This document shows positions 43,763 through 51,401 of a stretch of DNA of 64,000 bases, piece after piece. Under the pieces are notes generated by a model that saw nothing but the letters and a program-made list of their open reading frames with translations, was not told the DNA's origin and searched no databases. The stretch lies in NCBI GenBank assembly GCA_012516125.1, contig JAAYXB010000039.1:1-64000 (forward strand), written 5' to 3'. The position numbers and the translations under genes are program-made. This DNA is from Bacillota bacterium (GTDB lineage Bacteria; Bacillota; SHA-98; UBA4971). Within the stretch, counting starts at the first letter, position 1. Every line of letters starts with the position of its first letter.

Positions 43763-45019
43763 TTGGCAGGGATCTCTCGCCTTCGGGCCTGGACGGTTCC
43801 AAAAGGCAACCAGAAGCTCGTAAAAACCATCAATCGCAATATCGTGCTGAATATCGTCAGACAGCACGGGCCCATCTCGCGCGCCGACGCCGCCAGGATG
43901 AGCCAGCTTTACCCGGCCACGGTCTCATCCATCGTGAACGAGCTCATCGCCGAGGGATTCGTTCGCGAAGTAGGGCTCGGCGACTCTACCGGCGGCAGGC
44001 AGCCGGTAATGCTCGAGCTGAACCGCGGGGTCTATGTGGCGTGCGGCGCATCCATAGAGGTGGGGCGGGTACGGGTGTGCCTCACAGACCTGGATGCCCG
44101 GGTGCTCGCCAGGGCCGAGCGGCCTCTCTCGTGGCAGGAGGGTCCGCGCAAGAGCCTCCCCGCTATCGCCTCCGCCATTCGCGAGATCATCGAGTCGGGC
44201 CGGGTGCCGCCCGAGAAGGTCCTCGGCATCGGCGTGGTTTACCCGGGGCCGGTCGACACATCCACAGGAGCCATCCAGGCGTCGCCGCACATGCCTGGAT
44301 GGGGCGGGTTCTCCCTCAGGGCGGCTCTGGAGGACGAGCTCGATCACGAAGTGCTTGTGGATAACGACGCAAACGCTGCTGCCTGGGGTGAGAAGTGGTT
44401 TGGCGCGGCAAAGGGGCACTCCAGCTTCCTCTACGTCATGGCCGACTACGGCCTCGGGGGCGGGATAGTCATCGACGACAGGCTCTATCGGGGGCGCAAC
44501 GATGGGGCTGGCGAGATCGGCCACATGACCGTGGACATTGACGGCCCGCAGTGCAAGTGCGGCAATTTCGGGTGCCTTGATGTCATGGCATCGGGTACCG
44601 CCATCGCCCGAAAGATGATAAGCGACATCAAGCGGGGCGCCGAGACGCTGTGCAGAGACCTCGTGGGCGGGGACATCGAGGCCATCACTATGGACACCGT
44701 GCTTGAGGCCGCGGCAATGGGGGACCCACACGCCCGGGCGATAGTCGAGGAGAGCGGCCGGTACGTCGGCATCGGCCTCGCCAACCTCGTCAACTGCTTC
44801 AACCCTGAGCTTATCGTCCTTGGGGGGCAGCTTGCCCTCCGCAGCAGCCTGTTCTTCACAAGCGCCAGGGAGACCGCGAGACGCCGCGCCTGGCCTGTTC
44901 TGGGCAAGGATCTCGACGTGGTTCTCTCGGCGCTCGGGCACGACGCGTGCGTCATCGGTGCGGCGAGCCTGGTGCTGACGAAGGTGTTCGAGTCGCCGAG
45001 CATCAGGGCGTACGCTTGA
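43763..45019 (+). CDS. ROK family transcriptional regulator
   Basis: About 418 residues from TTG 43763, preceded by AAAGGAG; the exact start is uncertain. An N-terminal winged helix-turn-helix (NRNIVLNIVRQHGPISRADAARMSQLYPATVSSIVNELI) is followed by a ROK sugar-binding/kinase fold. Seen are VYPGPVDTSTG, DNDANAAAWGEKWFG, GLGGGIVIDDRLYRG and the zinc motif CKCGNFGCLDV. It probably represses the adjacent sugar transporter genes and responds to its sugar; this is inferred from family and position. Confidence 0.9.
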   Translation: MAGISRLRAWTVPKGNQKLVKTINRNIVLNIVRQHGPISRADAARMSQLYPATVSSIVNELIAEGFVREVGLGDSTGGRQPVMLELNRGVYVACGASIEVGRVRVCLTDLDARVLARAERPLSWQEGPRKSLPAIASAIREIIESGRVPPEKVLGIGVVYPGPVDTSTGAIQASPHMPGWGGFSLRAALEDELDHEVLVDNDANAAAWGEKWFGAAKGHSSFLYVMADYGLGGGIVIDDRLYRGRNDGAGEIGHMTVDIDGPQCKCGNFGCLDVMASGTAIARKMISDIKRGAETLCRDLVGGDIEAITMDTVLEAAAMGDPHARAIVEESGRYVGIGLANLVNCFNPELIVLGGQLALRSSLFFTSARETARRRAWPVLGKDLDVVLSALGHDACVIGAASLVLTKVFESPSIRAYA

Positions 45020-45027
45020 GGGCATCT

Positions 45028-45077
45028 CTAAGTGAGGGTGCGGGGATTCTCTCGATTTTGGGCGGGGTTGCCGGTGA
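45028..45077 (+). repeat. Dispersed palindromic element, copy 10 (left half)
   Basis: It runs CTAAGTGAGGGTGC through TTTTGGGCGGGGTTGCCGGTGAC and ends at the hairpin apex. It lies between the ROK gene and binding protein 2 and overlaps the ORF-track start of the latter. Confidence 0.75.
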
Positions 45078-45127
45078 CCCGGACAGAAAGTTCTGTGAAG
45101 AATCGCTGGGCCCGCGCGAGGGTTCCG

Positions 45128-46393
45128 ATGCGCGCCGCCGGTCTCGTCCTCGCGGCCATCCTCCTTGTTGCCTCCGTCGGCGTGTGGTCCTTACGTGTTG
45201 CGGCCGGTTCTCAGGTGAGGCTGAACGTGATCTACATGGCCCAGGCAGGCTACCAGCCCGAGCACTTCGAGGAGATGACGCGGGAGTTCACGAAGGAGAC
45301 CGGTATCGATGTCGCGGTCAACTTCGTTCGCTACGACGAGGAGTATCAGAAGATCGTCACATCCGCCACATCGCCTGTGGCCACGTACGACGTGGTGCTG
45401 GTGGATCTCATCTGGGTCGCGGAGTTCGCGGAGAAAGGCTACGTGGTCCCGCTTGACCAGGGCCTTGCCGCTAAGGCGAGGCAGGACATCTCTCCCACCA
45501 TCCTCAACGCCTTCGAGCACCGTGGCCGAATCTGGGCCATGCCCTTCCTGGCGAACCTCCATTTTCTCTTTTACAACGCGGACATGCTGGGGCGTGCCGG
45601 TTTCGGCGCGCCGCCGGGGACCGTCGAAGAGATGGAAGCCCAGATGCGGGAACTAAAGCGCAAGGGAATAATCGAGTATCCCATGATCGCCTCGTGGAAC
45701 CAGAAGGAGGGTCTCGTCTGCGAATACGTATGGCTCGTCGGGGCGTACGGCGGCGATATCTTTGACTTGCGCGGCGAGCCGGTCTTCAATCGGGGACCGG
45801 GGGTGCTCGCCCTCGAAGCGATGGTGCGGTGGGTGCGGGAGGGCCTTGTGAACCCGCTTGCTCTCACCGCGGACGAGCTTGTGGCGAAGGATGTCTTCAT
45901 CGCCGGCAGGGCGGCGTTCGTGCCCAACTGGACGTTTCTGTGCGGCCTTATGAACGACCCCGCTGTTTCGCACATCGCCGGCAAGGCCAGGATGGCACTG
46001 CTGCCGGTGGCGCGGGCGGTGCGCGATAAGTCCGGCCGGGTCTCGTCATCCGTCAGCGGGTTCCAGGGGCTTGCCGTGATGGCCAACTCTTCCCATAAGC
46101 AGGAGGCGTGGAGGTACGTCGAGTTCATGACAAGCCCTGCGGTCCAGGGCAGGTTCCTGGAGGAGGTGCCGGTGTGGACCTCCCTTCAGATGAGCCCTGA
46201 TGCCCGGGCGAAAGACCCGTCACTCGATATCAAGCTGGAGCAGATGCGGTGGCTGCACCACCGCCCCAAGCTCGCTAGATACCAGGAGATTTCCGCGATC
46301 ATGCAGAGGTTCATCCACGCCGCGCTCGAGGGAACGATGTCGCCACAAGAGGCGCTGGACGCGGCGGTGGAGAGGATACACCGCCTGCCCTAG
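45128..46393 (+). CDS. ABC transporter sugar-type solute-binding protein 2
   Basis: Paralog of binding protein 1, about 421 residues from ATG 45128 (GCGAGGG upstream). The signal segment AAGLVLAAILLVASVGVWSL lacks a lipobox. Matching blocks include LNVIYMAQAGYQPEHFEEM, TYDVVLVDLIWVAEFAEKGYVVPLD, WAMPFLANLHFLFYNADML and VSGFQGLAVMANSSHKQEAWRYVEFMTSP. The sugar locus thus carries two related binding proteins around one permease pair. Confidence 0.88.
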   Translation: MRAAGLVLAAILLVASVGVWSLRVAAGSQVRLNVIYMAQAGYQPEHFEEMTREFTKETGIDVAVNFVRYDEEYQKIVTSATSPVATYDVVLVDLIWVAEFAEKGYVVPLDQGLAAKARQDISPTILNAFEHRGRIWAMPFLANLHFLFYNADMLGRAGFGAPPGTVEEMEAQMRELKRKGIIEYPMIASWNQKEGLVCEYVWLVGAYGGDIFDLRGEPVFNRGPGVLALEAMVRWVREGLVNPLALTADELVAKDVFIAGRAAFVPNWTFLCGLMNDPAVSHIAGKARMALLPVARAVRDKSGRVSSSVSGFQGLAVMANSSHKQEAWRYVEFMTSPAVQGRFLEEVPVWTSLQMSPDARAKDPSLDIKLEQMRWLHHRPKLARYQEISAIMQRFIHAALEGTMSPQEALDAAVERIHRLP

Positions 46394-46455
46394 AGCGCGG
46401 GGCGGTTCGGTTCGCGCCGCTGGAGGTGGCCAGGCTGGACTACGGAGGGTGTCGG

Positions 46456-48111
46456 GTGAGTGCCGGTCGAGGAAAACCTGGCATGCGTGTGACGGAGCGG
46501 GTGCGTCTCGGCTTTGCCGCGATCGTTTGGTCCACGTTCGTCCTGAGCCTTCTCACCTTCTATGCCATATCCCATCTCACGGCGGCCCTTCACCAGATCA
46601 ACACGTGCGACGTCCCGGCCATCCAGCTCAGCGGCGAGATCTCGAAGAAGATATACCAGACCACAGGGAACGTGTACCTGACCATCGCCGGCGGCGGCAA
46701 GGTGGCGCGGCCCGAGGACCAGCTCAACGAGGTGAAGATGCTGCTGGGCAGCCTCGAGGAGCTTCTCCGGCGGCACCCCAGCCGAAACGTCCGCGCCATC
46801 CTGCCGATGCTCGATGATATCGCCGATGCGGCAGGGGAGTACACGAGCGTGCTCGTGAGCATGCAGGCTGAAAAGGACCCGGAGAGGATGTATATGCTCC
46901 TGCGGGCGCTGTCCGGGAAGGGCGAATGGCTCATCAGCCGCTCGGAGCACATGCAGCTTCGGATATGGGAGCAGATAGGTCCCCGGATGGCGCGGACGGA
47001 GCGGCTGTCCATGCTGCTCAAGGCGGGAGTGGCGCTTGCCTTTGCCTTCGCCTTCATATTCGGCCTCCTTGTCTCAGGGGTCATCACAAAGACCCTCGTC
47101 GACGTGTCGCGCGGCATCCGCAGGGCCGCTGAGGCCGCGCATGGCGAAAGCGAGCGGTCCGCGCGCCTGTCCGCGGGCATGAGGGCATCGGCGGGCACGA
47201 CCCAGGCGGCGCTCGAGGCGGTTCTCCGGGCCTTCCACGGCGTCGTGGAGACGAGCAAGGTCTGCAGCGAAGCATCGCAAACGATAGCTGCCCGGATGGA
47301 GGTCGGCGCAGATGCCGCCCGGATGCTCGCCGACCGCACACAGGTGACGGCGAGGGCCGCCGAGAAGACGAAGTCCACCGTCTCGTCGCTCGGCCGCAGA
47401 GTCACCCTGGCGAGCGCGGTGATACGCGAGACCATCCTCATGGTGGACTGCAACGTGAGAACTGCGACGGAGGCGAGCTGCCACGTGGACGCGCTCCAGG
47501 AACAGATGGACCGTATTGACGCAGTGCTGCAGGGGATCACGAACATCGCGGACCAGGTAGGGCTCATCGCCCTGGATGCCCGTATAGCGTCGGCGCGGTC
47601 CGGCGACGCGGGTCGCGACTTCGGCAGGGTTGCCCAGGAGATCGGGAGCCTCGCCGAGATGAGCGCAAGCGCGGTGGAAGAGGTCAAGAAGCTGATGGAG
47701 GGGATAAAGGCATCCACCCTCGACGTGGTGAAGTCGTTGGGCGCCTCGGTCGAGCGCGTGCGGGGGCTTTCCCGCCAGTCCTCACGGGTGGAAGAGGTGT
47801 TTCGGGCGATACAGGCGTCCTTCGACGAGATCCTCAGCCTCATGGACGAGGTGGAGGACGCGGCGGGCAAGGGCGCAAGCGAGGCCAGGCTGGTTCAGGA
47901 TGCTATGGCGGAGATCCTGGAATCGGCCCGGCATGTGGCGCGACAGGCCGGGGAGCTCGCCGGCGAGATGCAGGAGCTCGCCGAGAGCGCTCAGGAGGCT
48001 ATAGGTGCGAGCGAGGCTCTGGTGGACGGAATCACTGGCCAGGCGAGGTCCGCGGAGGAGCAGTCGCGGCTTGCACGAGAGGTGCTGAAGGAGGTCGAGA
48101 CGCTCGCCTGA
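46456..48111 (+). CDS. Divergent methyl-accepting chemotaxis-type protein
   Basis: About 551 residues from GTG 46456 (GGAGGG seven bases upstream). A first membrane helix (near 15-40), an extracytoplasmic helical domain, and a second helix (KAGVALAFAFAFIFGLLVSGVI) precede a long cytoplasmic coiled coil. The signalling tip reads ITNIADQVGLIALDARIASARSGDAGRDFGRVAQEIGSLAE. It follows the MCP consensus layout but lacks several usual residues (for example NLLALNAAIEAARAGE). CheA coupling is therefore doubtful. No che genes are in the window. It may sense ligands through the adjacent binding proteins, which is speculative. Confidence 0.82.
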   Translation: MSAGRGKPGMRVTERVRLGFAAIVWSTFVLSLLTFYAISHLTAALHQINTCDVPAIQLSGEISKKIYQTTGNVYLTIAGGGKVARPEDQLNEVKMLLGSLEELLRRHPSRNVRAILPMLDDIADAAGEYTSVLVSMQAEKDPERMYMLLRALSGKGEWLISRSEHMQLRIWEQIGPRMARTERLSMLLKAGVALAFAFAFIFGLLVSGVITKTLVDVSRGIRRAAEAAHGESERSARLSAGMRASAGTTQAALEAVLRAFHGVVETSKVCSEASQTIAARMEVGADAARMLADRTQVTARAAEKTKSTVSSLGRRVTLASAVIRETILMVDCNVRTATEASCHVDALQEQMDRIDAVLQGITNIADQVGLIALDARIASARSGDAGRDFGRVAQEIGSLAEMSASAVEEVKKLMEGIKASTLDVVKSLGASVERVRGLSRQSSRVEEVFRAIQASFDEILSLMDEVEDAAGKGASEARLVQDAMAEILESARHVARQAGELAGEMQELAESAQEAIGASEALVDGITGQARSAEEQSRLAREVLKEVETLA

Positions 48112-48130
48112 CGACAACATCCTCCGAAAG

Positions 48131-48146
48131 TGTGACAAGGGTCACA
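48131..48146. promoter_or_regulatory. CRP/FNR-like palindrome
   Basis: TGTGACAAGGGTCACA has the exact TGTGA-N6-TCACA form of CRP-type sites. It lies 69 bp before the secreted protein gene. I could not assign -35/-10 boxes with confidence. Confidence 0.45.
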
Positions 48147-48214
48147 TCGCCGGGCCGCCCCAACGTTTAACATGTAAAGCAGAAGAAGACCTGCAGTAAC
48201 CAAAAGGAGGGATC

Positions 48215-49081
48215 ATGATGACGCTTCTCAAGAGGACGGTTGTGGTGCTTGTGGTGGCTGCTTTCATGCTGGGCGGGACGGCGTACGCCATAGACAACGC
48301 GAACCCCGATGATGAGTGCGTTGCATCCAGCGCGTTCATCGCAAACATCATCGAGGGGTTCCCCGAGCTTGCCCTCACGGCCGACGCGATCCAGGCACTG
48401 AGAGACGCAGGCTACGGCTGGGGGGAGATAGTGATAGCGTGCAGCATCGCGGTGAACTCCGGCAAGACCCTGGACGACGTGATAGCGCTTGCAAGCGAGG
48501 GCGCGGGATGGGGCGAGATCGCGAAGGGGCTTGGCGTCCCGACCACGGCGTTCGGCCAGTATGTACGGGAGATCATCGGCAAGGGCGGCGCGAAAGTGAG
48601 GGCACAACACGGCCGCAAGCAGCTTGATGATGCCGCGGCCATGGACATGGTGCGGGACCGCTTCGGCCTGGAGGAGGACGATGTCCAGGCGCTGGGTGCC
48701 ATGGGCCTGGACGCGCAGGACATCCTCTGCGCTGTGAGCATTGCTGCCGGTGCGGGCGATGCATCAAGAGTCAGGCTGGTCCTGGAGCTTCGCGCAAAGC
48801 AGCAGAGCTGGCTTCGCATCGCCGAGGCTGTCGGAGTCGGCAAGGACGGCATGGTCGAGAAGGGCGTGGCCATACGAAACCGCGTCGAGTTCAGGAATGC
48901 GCTCAAGGAACAGATAAGAGAACAGGTCAGGTCTGAGAAGAAGGCCGACAAAGAAAAGGGCAAGCCGGAAGACCCGGGGAAAGGCAAGAGCTCCGGAGGT
49001 AGCGGCAGTGGAGCAGGCAACCCCGGTGGCCCGGGCCAGGGCGGGCCGGGCGGCAACGGCCGCGGCGGCAGTGGTAAGTAA
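48215..49081 (+). CDS. Secreted protein with duplicated domain and Gly-rich tail
   Basis: A 288-residue protein I do not recognise. A clear signal peptide (TVVVLVVAAFMLGGTAYA) precedes two similar helical units. Unit 1, about 45-110, contains AGYGWGEIVIACSIAVNSG and WGEIAKGLGV. Unit 2, about 148-212, contains MGLDAQDILCAVSIAAGAG and WLRIAEAVGV. A Lys/Glu-rich segment and a Gly/Pro/Ser-rich tail end the protein. ATG 48215 or 48218 follows AAAGGAGG. It stands alone before a terminator and after a CRP-like site. Confidence 0.7.
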   Translation: MMTLLKRTVVVLVVAAFMLGGTAYAIDNANPDDECVASSAFIANIIEGFPELALTADAIQALRDAGYGWGEIVIACSIAVNSGKTLDDVIALASEGAGWGEIAKGLGVPTTAFGQYVREIIGKGGAKVRAQHGRKQLDDAAAMDMVRDRFGLEEDDVQALGAMGLDAQDILCAVSIAAGAGDASRVRLVLELRAKQQSWLRIAEAVGVGKDGMVEKGVAIRNRVEFRNALKEQIREQVRSEKKADKEKGKPEDPGKGKSSGGSGSGAGNPGGPGQGGPGGNGRGGSGK

Positions 49082-49111
49082 ACCAAACCCGGGGCTTGGT
49101 GCGTCGCGCAG

Positions 49112-49155
49112 AGCGCCCCGGCTTCGCGTATAGCGAGCCGGGGCGTTCTCGTTGC
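49112..49155. terminator. Terminator between convergent genes
   Basis: CGCCCCGGCT and AGCCGGGGCG form a perfect 10-bp stem followed by TTCTCGTT on the plus strand. It separates the secreted protein gene from dppC, which ends at 49221 on the other strand. Confidence 0.65.
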
Positions 49156-49220
49156 ACAAAGGGTGCGAGCTCAGAGCGGCGCGGACTCGCGAAGACCGCC
49201 CAGGCGAGAGGTCGCTGGGG

Positions 49221-50171
49221 TCAGTCTGCCTTCCCGGCGGCGTCCGCTGCCTGCGGGATCGTGCTGCCGCCGCGCTCGTCGGCAGCGGAGGCTCCCGACC
49301 CGGCCTGCGATCCCAGAACCAGCCTGGGGTCGATGGCGTCGCGAAGGCCATCTCCCATGAAGTTCACGCTGAGCACCGCGAGCAGTATGAACAGGCCGGG
49401 GAACACCGTGAGCCACCACGGCTGGCCCCAGTCGCCTCCGGCGCCCAGGATGTAGTCCATGGCTCGCTGGAGCATGTTTCCCCACGAAGGAGTGGGGGGC
49501 TGTATCCCGAGCCCGAGGTAGCTCAAGGCCGACTCGGCGAGGATGGCGGAGCTGACCCCGAGCGTGGCCGCGACGATTACGATGGGTATGAGGTTCGGTA
49601 GCATGTGACGCACAAGTATCCGCAGCGTGCCTGCGCCGGCCGCCCGGGCCGCCTCCACGAACGGCTGCTCCCGGAGGGAGAGGGTAACCCCTCTCACGAG
49701 GCGTGCCGTGGACATCCAGCCGAATATGGTGAGGATCACTATGATGTTCGTGAGCCCGCTCCCCAGGAACATGGCCCCGATGAGCAGCACGGGGATGGTG
49801 GGCACCGAGAGCATCATGTCGGTGAACCTCATGAGGAGGCTATCGACCCACCCCCCGGCGAAACCCGACACGAGGCCTATCGCAGTGCCGAGCAGGGCCG
49901 ACGACGTGGCCGCGGCGATTCCCACGAAGAGCGAGATGCGGCCGCCGTACATGATCCGAACGAACACGTCGTGCCCGAGCTCGTCCGTGCCGAAAGGGTG
50001 CGCCCTCGACGGCGGGGCGAAGAGGCTCTCAAGGTCCATGTCCTCAATACCGTAGGGGCTTATAAGCGGCACAAAGGCTGATGCGAGCACGAGCGCGACG
50101 AACACGGCGAAGCCCGCCACCGCCAGCTTGTGATGCCGGAGTCTCTTCCACACGCCTGCCCAGTAGCTCAT
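49221..50171 (-). CDS. dppC: ABC peptide transporter permease, DppC/OppC type
   Basis: Inner-membrane subunit of 316 residues. The N-terminal OppC segment (LAVAGFAVFVALVLASAFVPLISPY) and HPFGTDELGHDVFVRIMYGGRISL are typical. The EAA loop is EAARAAGAGTLRILVRHMLPNLIP. The C-terminus ends in an unusual Ala/Ser/Gly-rich tail after IDPRLVLGS. It overlaps dppB by four bases. The usual dppD and dppF ATPase genes do not follow. Confidence 0.92.
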   Translation of the reverse strand: MSYWAGVWKRLRHHKLAVAGFAVFVALVLASAFVPLISPYGIEDMDLESLFAPPSRAHPFGTDELGHDVFVRIMYGGRISLFVGIAAATSSALLGTAIGLVSGFAGGWVDSLLMRFTDMMLSVPTIPVLLIGAMFLGSGLTNIIVILTIFGWMSTARLVRGVTLSLREQPFVEAARAAGAGTLRILVRHMLPNLIPIVIVAATLGVSSAILAESALSYLGLGIQPPTPSWGNMLQRAMDYILGAGGDWGQPWWLTVFPGLFILLAVLSVNFMGDGLRDAIDPRLVLGSQAGSGASAADERGGSTIPQAADAAGKAD

Positions 50172-51136
50172 GAGTAGCTCACCCGCGGGTCCACCACGGC
50201 ATAGAGGACGTCGGCTACGAGGTTCGAGGCAATCGTGAGCACTGCCAGGAGCATGAGGCAGCAGAGCGCAAGGTTGTAGTCGCTCCCGATCACGGCCTGG
50301 TACATGAGGCGTCCCATGCCCGGCCAGGAAAAGATCGTCTCTACGACCACAGCCCCTCCAAAGAAATAGGGGATGTCCAGTGCCGCTATCGTGAGCACCG
50401 GTATGAGGGCGTTGCGCAGGGCGTGCTTGAGGAGCACACCCTGCTCGCCCAGACCCTTAGCCTTCGCCGTGCGGATGTAGTCCATTCCAAGCACCTCGAG
50501 AAGGCTGGTCCGCACGTACCTGACCCAGTACGCCACCTGCACCAGGCCGAGCACCGTCATGGGAAGGATGAGGTGCCTTATCCTGTCCACGAGGAGCGCG
50601 CCGGCGGTCCCGTGGGTGAGCTCTGCCACGCCCCCGATGGGTAGCCACTTGAGCTGCACCGCGAAGAGCATGATCGTCAGGAAACCGAACCAGACCGGGG
50701 GCATCGAGAGGGCCAGGAACGCCGCGAAGGTAACAGCATAGTCGAAGATACTGTACTTGCGGGCCGCCGAGATGATCCCGATGGGAAGAGCGACGAGAAG
50801 GCCGAGGAGCCACGCACTTACGGTGAGGAGAAGCGTGTTCGGCATCCTCGATACCACGAGGTCCTTCACCGGCACCTTATATGTGCTGGAGTAACCCCAG
50901 TCGCCCTGGAGGACGCTCTTCAGCCAGTAAAGGTATCTCACAGGAAGAGGATCGTCCAGGTGATAGTACGCCCTGAGCCTGGCGATGGCCTCAGGTGAGA
51001 CGGCGCGGGGGTTCTCCATGCGCATGGTGAGGAGCGGGTCCCCGGGCGCCAGGGCGATGAGGCTGAACACTATGGCCGATATCAGTAAGAGGAGAGGGAT
51101 CGCGCCTGCGACCCTCCTTACTATGTAAGCTGCCAC
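50168..51136 (-). CDS. dppB: ABC peptide transporter permease, DppB/OppB type
   Basis: Inner-membrane subunit of 322 residues. The start YIVRRVAGAIPLLLLISAIVFSLIALAPGDP is classic OppB. The EAA-type loop is RTAKAKGLGEQGVLLKHALRNALIP and the C-terminus DPRVSYS. It starts GTG 51136, with no ribosome site next to it; an AGAGGAGG lies upstream beyond a long hairpin (51146-51180). Confidence 0.92.
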   Translation of the reverse strand: MAAYIVRRVAGAIPLLLLISAIVFSLIALAPGDPLLTMRMENPRAVSPEAIARLRAYYHLDDPLPVRYLYWLKSVLQGDWGYSSTYKVPVKDLVVSRMPNTLLLTVSAWLLGLLVALPIGIISAARKYSIFDYAVTFAAFLALSMPPVWFGFLTIMLFAVQLKWLPIGGVAELTHGTAGALLVDRIRHLILPMTVLGLVQVAYWVRYVRTSLLEVLGMDYIRTAKAKGLGEQGVLLKHALRNALIPVLTIAALDIPYFFGGAVVVETIFSWPGMGRLMYQAVIGSDYNLALCCLMLLAVLTIASNLVADVLYAVVDPRVSYS

Positions 51137-51145
51137 TGCTAACCG

Positions 51146-51180
51146 GCCGCCTGCCCGGCGAGGATCGCCGGGCAGGCGGC
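51146..51180 (-). promoter_or_regulatory. 16-bp hairpin between Shine-Dalgarno-like sequence and dppB start
   Basis: On the minus strand GCCGCCTGCCCGGCGA, a 3-base loop and its exact complement form a very stable hairpin. It is preceded by AGAGGAGGACTGG and followed nine bases later by the GTG of dppB. Folding would bring the Shine-Dalgarno-like sequence close to the start codon; it might instead control message processing. Confidence 0.55.
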
Positions 51181-51240
51181 CCAGTCCTCCTCTCTACTAG
51201 ACTGTGACCTGCGGGGCTGCTACGGTTTTTGCAGAGGCTT

Positions 51241-51290
51241 GCGACGCGGACGGCGCTTGAAGCGGGGCGCCTTGGCAAGCCACGATCTCG
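51241..51290 (-). repeat. Relic of the dispersed palindromic element
   Basis: GACGGCGCTTGAAGCGGGGC and the following GCCTTGGCAAG resemble the interior of the long form (GACGGCGCCCCAAGCGGGGC, GCCTTGACAA). No termini or arms remain. Confidence 0.4.
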
Positions 51291-51401
51291 ACAAGCCACG
51301 ATCTTGTCCTCAGGCGAGTAGCCACATTCCGATGCCTCCTTGTGCAGGCGCCGGCAAATCCTAACCTGCCGGAAAACCGCAGCGAACTCCCGAGTCCACA
51401 T

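Noticed and set aside
1594-45077. Dispersed repeats as a CRISPR array
   Set aside because: Copies are kilobases apart, palindromic with terminal inverted repeats, and without regular spacers or cas genes.
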